A stretch of 64,000 bases of DNA from Chloroflexota bacterium. GTDB taxonomy: Bacteria; Chloroflexota; Anaerolineae; UBA2200. How positions within the stretch are numbered: position 1 is the stretch's first letter; each line of letters begins with the position of its first letter. The stretch is taken from NCBI GenBank assembly GCA_014360755.1, contig JACIWX010000001.1, positions 372,001 through 436,000 on the forward strand, read 5' to 3'. Below the pieces are notes generated by a model that worked only from the letters and a program-made list of their open reading frames with translations, ran no database searches and had not been told where the DNA came from. Both the position numbers and the translations under genes were made by a program. This document shows positions 50,046-58,195 of the stretch, in pieces.

Positions 50046-50074
50046 ATTATACACGAACATTTGTTCTGTGTCAA
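50046..50074 (-). promoter_or_regulatory. lexA promoter with SOS box in the spacer
   Basis: On the minus strand: TTGACA (50074-50069), 17-bp spacer, TATAAT (50051-50046). GAACATTTGTTC at 50055-50066 fills the spacer, so LexA binding blocks RNA polymerase directly. Confidence 0.9.
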
Positions 50075-50113
50075 ATCGGCAGACATGCTTGTAGAAATGC
50101 CATAATATAAAAG

Positions 50114-50142
50114 TTGCAAAATGTACATAAATATGGTATAAT
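50114..50142 (+). promoter_or_regulatory. Promoter of the PA14-domain protein gene
   Basis: TTGCAA (50114-50119), 17-bp spacer, TATAAT (50137-50142), divergent from lexA. Confidence 0.75.
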
Positions 50143-50191
50143 ATTAATAACTTTTGGGCCGCAAAAGACGCTCGGGAAGGGAGGAGACGAA

Positions 50192-52177
50192 ATGTCAGCA
50201 AAAAGACCGTGGTACAAAGCCAGCTATTTGGTAGTAACGACATTGCTTGTTATTGCCTGTATCAATGTCGTACTGCCGGCTGCTTCTGGCGCCCAGGACA
50301 GTTTCCCATGGCGAGGTGAGTACTTCAATAACGTGAGCCTAATGGGAGATCCGGTTCTGATCCGCAATGACAGGGCGATTGATTTCAATTGGGGACATAA
50401 TAAACCCGCCGATGGCCTCCCGGTTGACCATTTCTCGGTACGCTGGACTGCCTCGCTCTATTTCGAAGGGGGTACGTACCTCTTCAAGACCTATACCGAT
50501 GATGGCGTGCGCCTATGGCTCGACGGGCAGCTGCTCATTGACCAATGGCGTAACCAACCGGCGACATTGAACGAACGTGAGGTGGAAGTCAGCACCGGCT
50601 ATCACAGCCTGCGCATGGAGTACTATGAGAACATTGGCATTGCCATTGCTATGCTATGGTGGGATCGCTTGACCATATCCACAACCACCATGCGCTGGCG
50701 CGCGGAGTACTTTAACAATCCGTGGCTTGTTGGAGCCCCCGTGCTGATCCGCGAGGAAAACGATATCCGCTACAACTGGGGCACGAGTGCCCCTGCGCCA
50801 GGCATTGTAGCCGACGGTTTCTCAGTGCGCTGGACAGGCACCGTGGGCTTCGACTACAGCGACACCTACACTTTCACAGTCACGGTGGACGATGGCGTGC
50901 GAGTATGGATTGACGGCGGTTTGCTAATCGACGCGTGGCGTGACCAATCCGCCACAACCGCATCCGTTGCTCGCTACATCACCAAGGGAACGCATCCTGT
51001 AGTGATCGAGTACTACGATGGATCGGGCGATGCTTGCATTACCTTTACATGGCAGAGGGGAGCAGCAGGCACACCAACTCCAGGCCCTACGGCTCAACCA
51101 ACCACGCAACCCACAACACAGCCAACTGCGCCCGCCGGGGAAATTATCGTCGACGACAAGAGCAGCGGCTTTCAGAAGGGCGGCCCCACCGAGAGTTGGT
51201 ATGAGAAATCCATTGGGTACAACGGCCACATATACTGGACATACAACAGCGATTCCCAGGTTTACAACTACGCCAGGTGGACTCCACAACTGCCCAGCGC
51301 TGGCAACTATCAAGTCTACGCATTCATCCCCAGAGACCGCGCGGACACGAAGAATGCCCGCTATCGTATTTACCATAATGGCCAAGAACATTCCTACTCT
51401 GTGAATCAATCTGTCTACTTTGACAAATGGGTTTCTCTGGGAACGTATTACTTCGCTGCCAGCGGCAACGAGTACGTGTACCTAGATGACGTGACGGGCG
51501 AACCATATGCCTCACGGAAAATTGGTTTTGATGCGGTTAAATTCGTTAGGGAAGGTGCCGCCGCACCAACAGCAACCAGTGTGCCCACCTCAACCGCGGT
51601 AGCGCCGACGTCAACGCCCACCCGAACGCCGACTACAGCAGCGCCTACCGCGACACCGGTAGCACCCACGCCTACCCCTACCGCGACGCCAGCGCTGCCT
51701 CCATGCTCTATCACTCCCATACTCGGGTTTGGCCGCATCTGGTCTACCCATGCAACGGTGCGCGACCGCCTCGGGTGTCCAGTCGAGATCGAAAAGAACA
51801 CGTGGAGCGCGGAAGAAACTTTCATTGGCGGCTACATGTTCTGGCGTGGCGATCTGAAGCTCATCTACGTCTTGTACAATGATGGTACATGGCAGAGCTT
51901 CATTGACACCTGGGCAGAGGGCCAACTGGAATGGGATCCTGGAATTGTCCCGCCGTCCGGTTACTTCCAGCCCAAGCGAGGATTTGGCAAGGTCTGGCGT
52001 GAACAACTGGTACGACCTGGGGTAACGGTTCGGGACAAGATCAGTTGGGCCACGACAGAGGAAAGAGGGCTCAATGCTTCCTGGCAGGCTTACACGGGCG
52101 GCTTGATGCTGTGGAGCGATACTCTGGGCATCTTTGTGCTCTACTACGACAACAATACTTGGAGCCGCTACTACTAG
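50192..52177 (+). CDS. Secreted multidomain protein: two PA14 domains, golvesin-like domain, LGFP-like repeats
   Basis: 661 aa. Signal peptide (SYLVVTTLLVIACINVVLPA), PA14 domains at about 33-155 and 165-285 (both with WRGEYFNN/WRAEYFNN and DDGVR-W-DG-LLID-WR), a TQPTTQPT linker, a golvesin/CBM-like domain about 310-445 (ESWYEKSIGYNGHIYWTY; GFDAVKFV), a Thr/Pro linker and two C-terminal repeats of the GFGRIW...VRDRLGCP / GFGKVW...VRDKISWAT type. Such modules bind glycans at the cell surface. ATG 50192 follows GGGAGGAG. Monocistronic, ending in a structured 3' region. Confidence 0.87.
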   Translation: MSAKRPWYKASYLVVTTLLVIACINVVLPAASGAQDSFPWRGEYFNNVSLMGDPVLIRNDRAIDFNWGHNKPADGLPVDHFSVRWTASLYFEGGTYLFKTYTDDGVRLWLDGQLLIDQWRNQPATLNEREVEVSTGYHSLRMEYYENIGIAIAMLWWDRLTISTTTMRWRAEYFNNPWLVGAPVLIREENDIRYNWGTSAPAPGIVADGFSVRWTGTVGFDYSDTYTFTVTVDDGVRVWIDGGLLIDAWRDQSATTASVARYITKGTHPVVIEYYDGSGDACITFTWQRGAAGTPTPGPTAQPTTQPTTQPTAPAGEIIVDDKSSGFQKGGPTESWYEKSIGYNGHIYWTYNSDSQVYNYARWTPQLPSAGNYQVYAFIPRDRADTKNARYRIYHNGQEHSYSVNQSVYFDKWVSLGTYYFAASGNEYVYLDDVTGEPYASRKIGFDAVKFVREGAAAPTATSVPTSTAVAPTSTPTRTPTTAAPTATPVAPTPTPTATPALPPCSITPILGFGRIWSTHATVRDRLGCPVEIEKNTWSAEETFIGGYMFWRGDLKLIYVLYNDGTWQSFIDTWAEGQLEWDPGIVPPSGYFQPKRGFGKVWREQLVRPGVTVRDKISWATTEERGLNASWQAYTGGLMLWSDTLGIFVLYYDNNTWSRYY

Positions 52178-52200
52178 GGAAATAAATAAAGGGCAAAATC

Positions 52201-52410
52201 AGAAAGGACTCCCATGCCACCCAAATAGGGGGCGTAAGAGCCTGTTCCGTGTGCGCTACGCTGGATAAGCGGAATCCTATGATGTCCAGGCAGTGCTACG
52301 CCTGCGCTAGATTGATAGCGGCCCTCGCAATGGAAAGCGAGGGAATTAACCAAATAGACAGGTTAGGAAGCGCATAAGGCACATCGCATAGTTCTTGAAT
52401 GCATGGAAAC
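52201..52410 (+). ncRNA. Candidate structured RNA (unclassified)
   Basis: Five short stems: CCTGT (52241)/ACAGG (52358-52362) closes a junction that contains TCCG/CGGA (52246-52249/52270-52273), CAGGC/GCCTG (52287-52291/52300-52304), CGCTA/TAGCG (52305-52309/52316-52320) and CCCTCGC/GCGAGGG (52322-52328/52337-52343). A strong terminator follows at 52415. No protein-coding frame explains it. It could be an independent sRNA or the 3' UTR of the PA14 gene. It does not match RNase P, tmRNA, SRP or a riboswitch I know. Confidence 0.4.
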
Positions 52411-52414
52411 CCAA

Positions 52415-52455
52415 AGAGGGCCACTGATTCAGAGAATCAGGGCCCTCTTCTTTTG
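52415..52455 (+). terminator. Strong terminator
   Basis: AGAGGGCC-a-CTGATTC (52415-52430) pairs with GAATCAG-GGCCCTCT (52434-52448), a single bulged base, 3-nt loop, then TCTTTT. Confidence 0.9.
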
Positions 52456-52477
52456 CAAGCGAAGAAAGGGCAAAGTT

Positions 52478-52963
52478 TTAGGGTTGCCACAGGATGCCTA
52501 ATTTAGCCAGTGCTGCATTTTGTATCTGCCACATCTCTTCTTTATCACTGGCTTGCTCATGGTCATATCCCAGGAGGTGTAATGCCCCATGGATGACCAA
52601 GAGCAAAAGTTCTTCCTCGACCGGATGTCCGTATTCAGTGGCTTGCTCCACAGCGCGGGGATAAGAAATGACGATGTCACCAAAGTAGACAGGGGCGATT
52701 GAGAGTGGCATGGCATCCTCCGTTTCACTAATATGATGGAATGCCAGCACATCCGTTGGAGCGTCCTCGCCGCGATAGATGCAGTTCAGCTCTTTGACCT
52801 GCTCATCGTTGGTAATCACCACGGTCAATTCGCCTTGCCGGCGTTGCCCGGCACTCTCAAATGCCGCATGCACAGCCTGGCGCAAACTGCTCCGACGCAC
52901 CTTCCGTGTGTATTCGGGAGCAATGCGCAGCTCGATCTTCAGTGCAGGAGCAGTTTTGCTCAT
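52478..52963 (-). CDS. ybeY: rRNA maturation RNase YbeY
   Basis: 161-aa single-domain metalloprotein for 16S rRNA 3'-end maturation and ribosome quality control. The zinc motif HGALHLLGYDH is complete, and TDVLAFHH/GDIVISYPRA are family segments. Start ATG 52963 overlaps the pgpH stop by 4 nt, the usual pgpH-ybeY arrangement. Confidence 0.96.
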   Translation of the reverse strand: MSKTAPALKIELRIAPEYTRKVRRSSLRQAVHAAFESAGQRRQGELTVVITNDEQVKELNCIYRGEDAPTDVLAFHHISETEDAMPLSIAPVYFGDIVISYPRAVEQATEYGHPVEEELLLLVIHGALHLLGYDHEQASDKEEMWQIQNAALAKLGILWQP

Positions 52964-55083
52964 GTTGACCCCGTTTGCGCTGACGTTACACTATCTTTCT
53001 CAGGGTACTGAATACGAGGATGGAAAACCCCTTGCAAGACTTCACTAAACGCATTGCGGATTTTATCTAGATCTCCCAAGGTCAACTCACACTCATCCAG
53101 CTCCCCGCTCACAAGCCTGTCATTGGTGATCTTGCGCACAATGCGCTCGATTTCGCTAGGAGAAGCAGGTGCTGAAGCGCGAACGGCTGCCTCCACGCCA
53201 TCCGCCAGCATAACAATCGCCGCTTCCTTACTGCGCGGACGTGGCCCTGGATAGCGGAATTGGGCTTCATCAATCCCTTCTTCCCCTTCCTGGCGCGCCT
53301 GTTGATAGAAGTAACCAAAGCCCACGCTGGTCGTACCGTGATGCTGTGCAATGATGTCCAGCACCTCCTGAGGAAAATGGTGTTTTCGCCCCAGTTCTAG
53401 GCTATCCTTGACGTGGCTAATGATGATCTGGGCACTGGTTTTGGCATCCAGTTGGTGATGATAATTTTCTCCGCTGATCTGGTTCTCGATGAAGAAATAG
53501 GGGCGCAACACTTTGCCGACATCGTGATGCAAAGCCGCAGCACGGACCAGCAGGGGGTCTGCACCCACCAACTCGGCCGCGCGTTCCCCGAGGTTGCCAA
53601 CGATCAAGCTGTGGTGATAAGTGCCAGGGGCTTCTAACAATAGCCTCCGTGCCAAGGGATGGGTCGGACGCACCAATTCCAGCAATTGCAATGGGGTAGT
53701 GATCCCAAAGATCGCGCCGATCCAAAAGAAAGTGGTGAATGTCAGACTGGAGGAAATAACGCCATTGGCAAAACTGGCACCGATGAGCTGCATCAGGGCA
53801 ACCCAATCATAGCTCTGTCCAAAGAGCCGAAAAGAGACTGCCACGACCGCATTCACTATCGCGATGACCAGAGCAGCCCAGGCAAAAGTTCCCAAATGCT
53901 CCAAACGCGATACCATCAACGCTGCAAAGATACTGCCCAACAAAGCATAGACAGTGAGGTCTAGAGAGCCACCACTAACGAAGCCAACAAAAAGGCTTAA
54001 TATCACGCTGACCATGATTGCCAGCTGAGCGTTCAGGAGCACCGATACCAGCATAGCAACCGCTGCCATAGGAAAGAAATAGGGCAATAAGACATGCCCT
54101 GGTATGGCCAGCTTGATTGCCAAACCAGTGGTTAAAATGATCAAGCCCAAGAGTAGCAACCGCTTGCGATCTAACAACATCTCTCGATGCGCTTGCCATA
54201 GGTAGAGGACTAACGTAGCAACGGCCGCTATCACAAAGAGCAGTTTGCTCAGCGTGGTATGCCATTCCCACTCCGTGGGCTGCAAGCCAAGCGCTGCCAA
54301 CTGTTCCAGGTGCAAGGGCGTGACAATATCACCAGCCCGCAGCACAGCCTGACCACGCTCGATAACTAGCCGCACAGGTTGCACGGCTTCTCGCGCTTGG
54401 CGACGCATTTCTGCTGTCCGTTGCTCATCCAGAAAGCTGTTTGGCTTGAGTAAGGATTGGGTGATGGCAACAACAATCTCGACTTCTGGCGAAGAAAGGG
54501 CATAACTGACTAGTTGGGGCACTTTAGCCCGTGTTTCGTTGAGCCGGTCCTCGCGCACTCCCTCGCGCATCAGCCGGTCAAGCAAAGAGACGATCTCACC
54601 AGAGACTCTTTCCCATTTTGAATCATCAAGGGTGAGCACGTTGCTGATCACGCTTGCTGGCAGGACCAGGTCAGGGATTTTGCTAACCCACCTCGCCTTA
54701 TCTTCAGGAGATGCACGTGCATCCTGACGAACGGATGAGATGTAAGAAAGGATTTGATGCGCTCGCGCGACCTGCTGCCGGGCGATGTCTGCATCAACCG
54801 TATAAACGGGCTCCACTGCGGCTTCTGCCCGTGCCTGTTCGGCTTCCGTCAGCAAGCGGCTGGTGTACACCACGCGATGGGGCGCAAGGATGTCATATTT
54901 GCTCACCATCCCTTCAGTTAACAAGGTCCTGCCAGAAAAGAACGGCATAGTGAGGATAAAACCAAGCCCCACCACGAGGAAAAGGGCAAAGAGGAGCACA
55001 TGCATCCCAACAGCATGCAAGTCCTTTTTTATTGAAGCAAGCGGAGCCTTTCCTGGGGCTCCGCTTGGTTGGAAACGCATCAT
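52960..55083 (-). CDS. pgpH: 7TM-HD family phosphodiesterase (PgpH-like, c-di-AMP hydrolase type)
   Basis: 707 aa: N-terminal membrane anchor, an extracellular 7TMR-HDED domain (about 50-275), seven helices (about 285-480) and a C-terminal HD domain with YHHSLIVGNLGE, RAAALHHDVGK, and HVKDSLELGRKHHFP/IIAQHHGTTS. PgpH of Listeria hydrolyses cyclic di-AMP; the same role is inferred. Encoded between yqeY and ybeY in one operon. Confidence 0.94.
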   Translation of the reverse strand: MMRFQPSGAPGKAPLASIKKDLHAVGMHVLLFALFLVVGLGFILTMPFFSGRTLLTEGMVSKYDILAPHRVVYTSRLLTEAEQARAEAAVEPVYTVDADIARQQVARAHQILSYISSVRQDARASPEDKARWVSKIPDLVLPASVISNVLTLDDSKWERVSGEIVSLLDRLMREGVREDRLNETRAKVPQLVSYALSSPEVEIVVAITQSLLKPNSFLDEQRTAEMRRQAREAVQPVRLVIERGQAVLRAGDIVTPLHLEQLAALGLQPTEWEWHTTLSKLLFVIAAVATLVLYLWQAHREMLLDRKRLLLLGLIILTTGLAIKLAIPGHVLLPYFFPMAAVAMLVSVLLNAQLAIMVSVILSLFVGFVSGGSLDLTVYALLGSIFAALMVSRLEHLGTFAWAALVIAIVNAVVAVSFRLFGQSYDWVALMQLIGASFANGVISSSLTFTTFFWIGAIFGITTPLQLLELVRPTHPLARRLLLEAPGTYHHSLIVGNLGERAAELVGADPLLVRAAALHHDVGKVLRPYFFIENQISGENYHHQLDAKTSAQIIISHVKDSLELGRKHHFPQEVLDIIAQHHGTTSVGFGYFYQQARQEGEEGIDEAQFRYPGPRPRSKEAAIVMLADGVEAAVRASAPASPSEIERIVRKITNDRLVSGELDECELTLGDLDKIRNAFSEVLQGVFHPRIQYPEKDSVTSAQTGST

Positions 55084-55100
55084 GTGAATACACTCACTCT

Positions 55101-55580
55101 TCAGGATGAATTCGCTTCGCTCTGGCTCTTTTGAGCGAGCAATTCCTTTACAATCTGGTTTACCTCGCTGCCATCGGCTTTTCCCCGCAAACGGGGCATA
55201 AGGATGCGCATCACTTGTCCCAGATGCTCTGGCTTAGTCGCCTGTACTTCTGCAATGGCTTGCTGCGCGGCAAGCACGATCTCTTGCCGGCTCATCTGGC
55301 GCGGTAAATAGCTAAGCAGCACCTCCAACTGCGCCTTTTCCTCCGCAACCAAATCCGCCCGTTGCGCCTTTTCAAATTCAGCAAGCGATTCCCGGTGTTG
55401 CCTGACCTCCCGACGGATAACTTCCAGGACCTCTTCGTCGCTCAATTCGTGCTGTCTGGCTATTTCTTCATTGAGGATAGCAGCACGCACCAAGCGAATA
55501 GCCGATTTGCGTTGCTCCGCATGGTCTTTGATTGCCTGCAGCAAATCCTGTTGTAAGCGTCCTTTCAAGGTCATAGCCAC
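55101..55580 (-). CDS. GatB/YqeY domain protein
   Basis: 159 aa. The full length is the YqeY fold (LKGRLQQDLLQAIKDHAEQRKSAIRLVRAA ... LPRQMSRQEI ... GQVMRILMPRLRGKADGSEVNQIV). It resembles the tRNA-binding tail of GatB; the role in translation is not established. Start GTG 55580 or ATG 55574. Next to rpsU, as in many genomes. Confidence 0.92.
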   Translation of the reverse strand: MAMTLKGRLQQDLLQAIKDHAEQRKSAIRLVRAAILNEEIARQHELSDEEVLEVIRREVRQHRESLAEFEKAQRADLVAEEKAQLEVLLSYLPRQMSRQEIVLAAQQAIAEVQATKPEHLGQVMRILMPRLRGKADGSEVNQIVKELLAQKSQSEANSS

Positions 55581-55639
55581 ATACCAACCTTATGCAGCCC
55601 ATTCTCACAAAACGGCATGGCCACCTTGGATGTCCGTCC

Positions 55640-55840
55640 CTAGTCATATTGATGCTTGAACGTCTGCTTGCGACTCTTGCGGCGCTTGGCAGCTTTTTTC
55701 TTCTTGCGCAAGACGCTGGGCTTCTCATAGAATCGCCGACGACGCACTTCAGAAAGCACGCGATCCTGTTGCACTTTTTTATTGAAACGCTTGAGCGCGC
55801 TCTCAAAAGGCTCGTCCTTCTCCACGATAATCTGCGTCAC
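55640..55840 (-). CDS. rpsU: 30S ribosomal protein bS21
   Basis: 66 aa, highly basic: VEKDEPFESALKRFNKKVQ, then RRRRFYEKPSVLRKKKKAAKRRK. Full-length S21. GTG 55840 with GGGAGGG upstream. First gene of the rpsU-yqeY-pgpH-ybeY operon. Confidence 0.97.
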   Translation of the reverse strand: MTQIIVEKDEPFESALKRFNKKVQQDRVLSEVRRRRFYEKPSVLRKKKKAAKRRKSRKQTFKHQYD

Positions 55841-55911
55841 ATAATCCCTCCCTTCTTGCCAGTCAATGGCTTGCCGGTTGTGAAGCCATCAACTGTTCAT
55901 TACAATGTCGG

Positions 55912-55939
55912 ATTATAATTGCGTGCGGCGAAATGTCAA
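55912..55939 (-). promoter_or_regulatory. Promoter of the rpsU operon
   Basis: On the minus strand: TTGACA (55939-55934), 16-bp spacer, TATAAT (55917-55912). Confidence 0.85.
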
Positions 55940-55969
55940 ATCTCTTTTGCAGTGATTGGGCATTAGCAC

Positions 55970-55998
55970 TTGGCGATTCCACTGGATTGTGTTAAAAT
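55970..55998 (+). promoter_or_regulatory. Promoter of the DUF503/C39 genes
   Basis: TTGGCG (55970-55975), 17-bp spacer, TAAAAT (55993-55998), divergent from the rpsU promoter. Confidence 0.5.
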
Positions 55999-56085
55999 CG
56001 CAGAGCCGAAATACAGTGGGGACAAGCCATGCCTCACAGAGAGCGGCGTGAAGAGCCCACAAAACACGCAGAAATAAAAAGAGAA

Positions 56086-56370
56086 ATGGCCATTGGGGTT
56101 TGTACTATTTATCTCAGTATTCCGGCAAATCATTCTTTGAAAGGCAAGCGTCAGGTACTCAAATCCCTTATCGCTCGTGTGCGCAAGGACTTTAATGTAT
56201 CTATTGCCGAAGTCGCACAACAGGATGCCTGGCAGGCTGCTACCTTAGGCGTAGCTTGTGTGGCTACTGACCCCGCCTATGCCCATGGTTTGCTGACCAA
56301 GGTAGTAGACGCAATCACCGCCTACCGCCTGGATGCCGATGTCCTCGACTTTGAAATAGAGATTTACTAA
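56086..56370 (+). CDS. DUF503 family protein
   Basis: 94 aa from ATG 56086, where family similarity begins: GVCTIYLSIPANHSLKGKRQ and LIARVRKDFNVSIAEV are the DUF503 signature. An in-frame ATG at 56029 would add 19 charged residues not usual for the family. YlxP-like members sit near translation genes; function unknown. 2 nt before the C39-like gene. Confidence 0.9.
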   Translation: MAIGVCTIYLSIPANHSLKGKRQVLKSLIARVRKDFNVSIAEVAQQDAWQAATLGVACVATDPAYAHGLLTKVVDAITAYRLDADVLDFEIEIY

Positions 56371-56372
56371 CC

Positions 56373-57278
56373 GTGCTGACATGGCTGAAACATAACAGAC
56401 TGCTCTGGATAATAGGTCTCCTAAGCCTTGGTCTCTTGGGAATTGGTTACTGGGCACTCGCTACCGGTTATAGCCCTAGTTCCTATTTTTCACCTACCTC
56501 GACGCGTGTGCCCACGCCATCGCCAACGAGTACACTGATAATGCCCACGCAAAATGCAACAGAAACCTGGTCACCTACTCTGACTCCCACCGATGCCCCG
56601 ACTCCAACTCCCGCGCTGACCTTAACGCCTACTGCCACGCCGACTATCACAGCGACAGCCGCTCCAACACGCCCTAGTTCCCGCGTTCTCCCGGTGCCGC
56701 TGATCTTACAGGAATTGCCCCTCTCCTGTGAGATCGCGGGCATGCGCATGGTTATAGCAGCTCTCTCCAACCATGTGCCCAGCGAACAAGAGTTGCTCTC
56801 GTGCATGCCCAGAAATCCCAACCCTTATCTAGGTTTCCGTGGGGACCCTGCGGGCAGAAACCGCTATCCAGATGGCCGCATCAACTGGGAGAACTATGGA
56901 GCCTACGCCCCCGCAGTGGCTGAAACACTGAATCAATGCGTCCTAGAGCCAGCTGGTGGAAAGTTCGAGGCCATAGCAATGAAAGGCACTAGTTACAAAG
57001 AGGTAGCCGATGCTATACTTGAGGGCTACCCTGTGATTGTCTGGGTATCGAAGCGACAGGAAATAATAGAAACTACCATTGATACCCCTGAGGGTCCAGT
57101 GAGGCTTGTCTTTGGTGAGCATGTTTGGGTAGTAATAGGGTACCATGAGGATGGATCCTTTGAAGTGCACGATCCATATCCGCAACAAAACGGCAAGCAA
57201 ACCTACCGTGTGCAGTCCTTCCCCAACTGGGAACTCTTCGATCGCATGGCAGTCTTCGTTTGGCCACGTACCAGATAA
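56373..57278 (+). CDS. Membrane-anchored C39-like cysteine peptidase
   Basis: 301 aa. N-terminal membrane helix (LLWIIGLLSLGLLGIGYWAL), a Thr/Pro linker (about 35-105), then a peptidase C39-like domain. The candidate Cys is in LPLSCEIAGMRMVIAAL, His in FGEHVWVVIGYHEDG, and Asp in EVHDPYP. Probably an extracytoplasmic processing enzyme. GTG 56373 starts 2 nt after the DUF503 stop. Confidence 0.85.
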   Translation: MLTWLKHNRLLWIIGLLSLGLLGIGYWALATGYSPSSYFSPTSTRVPTPSPTSTLIMPTQNATETWSPTLTPTDAPTPTPALTLTPTATPTITATAAPTRPSSRVLPVPLILQELPLSCEIAGMRMVIAALSNHVPSEQELLSCMPRNPNPYLGFRGDPAGRNRYPDGRINWENYGAYAPAVAETLNQCVLEPAGGKFEAIAMKGTSYKEVADAILEGYPVIVWVSKRQEIIETTIDTPEGPVRLVFGEHVWVVIGYHEDGSFEVHDPYPQQNGKQTYRVQSFPNWELFDRMAVFVWPRTR

Positions 57279-57337
57279 AGCCGAGCCGTTGACGTGCCTT
57301 GTTCAGCATTGTTGACGCCAGTATGAGGGCGTTTCAA

Positions 57338-58177
57338 TCACTCCATCTTGCTTCGGAGCGCGCGGTACAGCGCTACCCATTCGTGAATGCTTAATGTCTG
57401 CGCCCGTCGCTGTTCGTCAATGCCAGCCTCCTGCATAGCCTGTGCAATGCGTTCCGCTGATACACCCAGCCCGTGAACGAGCGCATTGCGGAGCTGTTTG
57501 CGCCGCTGGGCAAATCCAGCCCGCACTACTTCGAAAAAGGGTCTTACTTCATCTTGCTCAAGAGGTTGTTGCGTGTGGGGATCAACTCGGACAATAGCCG
57601 AATCCACCTTGGGAACCGGATAGAAGGCGCTGGCTGGCACGTGGGCAATGATCCGTGGCTGCCCATAAAACTGCACGCTCACCGCGAGAAGGCTCATCTG
57701 CCCCGGTTGGGCTATGATGCGTTGTGCGACTTCTTTCTGCAACATCAGCACAATAAGTTGAGGCTTGGGGGAGGCTTCCAGCAGATGCCGCATCACAGCC
57801 GAGGTGATATAGTAAGGGATATTGGCTACCACCTTATAAGTGGGTACGTTCCCCGCCCCGTCTTGCAAAAGGCGGGAGATATCCAAGCTTAAGATGTCAG
57901 CGGTGACGATTTCGACGTTTGGGAGCGATGCCAACCGTTCCCGCAAGAGAGCCACGAGATCTGGATCCACTTCAACCGCTACGACGCGCTGTGCACGCTC
58001 AGCCAAAGCCTCAGTCAGAGCGCCCAACCCAGAGCCAATTTCAAGCACAATATCTTCTGGGCCAACCTCTGCTGCTGCAAGTATCCGCTTCAAGACACGG
58101 CGGTCCACGAGAAAATTTTGCCCCAACTCTTTGTGTGGTCGGAGATCAAACTCTCGCAAAAGCGCTCGGATGTCCAT
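57338..58177 (-). CDS. rsmA: 16S rRNA (adenine1518/1519-N6) dimethyltransferase
   Basis: 279 aa KsgA. SAM motif I LEIGSGLGALTEAL, motif IV NIPYYITSAV and the basic C-terminal domain FAQRRKQLRNAL. Dimethylates two adenines in helix 45 of 16S rRNA. 18 nt downstream of the yabE-like gene, the same neighbourhood as in Firmicutes (yabE-rnmV-ksgA, here without rnmV). Confidence 0.97.
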   Translation of the reverse strand: MDIRALLREFDLRPHKELGQNFLVDRRVLKRILAAAEVGPEDIVLEIGSGLGALTEALAERAQRVVAVEVDPDLVALLRERLASLPNVEIVTADILSLDISRLLQDGAGNVPTYKVVANIPYYITSAVMRHLLEASPKPQLIVLMLQKEVAQRIIAQPGQMSLLAVSVQFYGQPRIIAHVPASAFYPVPKVDSAIVRVDPHTQQPLEQDEVRPFFEVVRAGFAQRRKQLRNALVHGLGVSAERIAQAMQEAGIDEQRRAQTLSIHEWVALYRALRSKME

Positions 58178-58195
58178 CTCTGCTCAGAACGGTTT

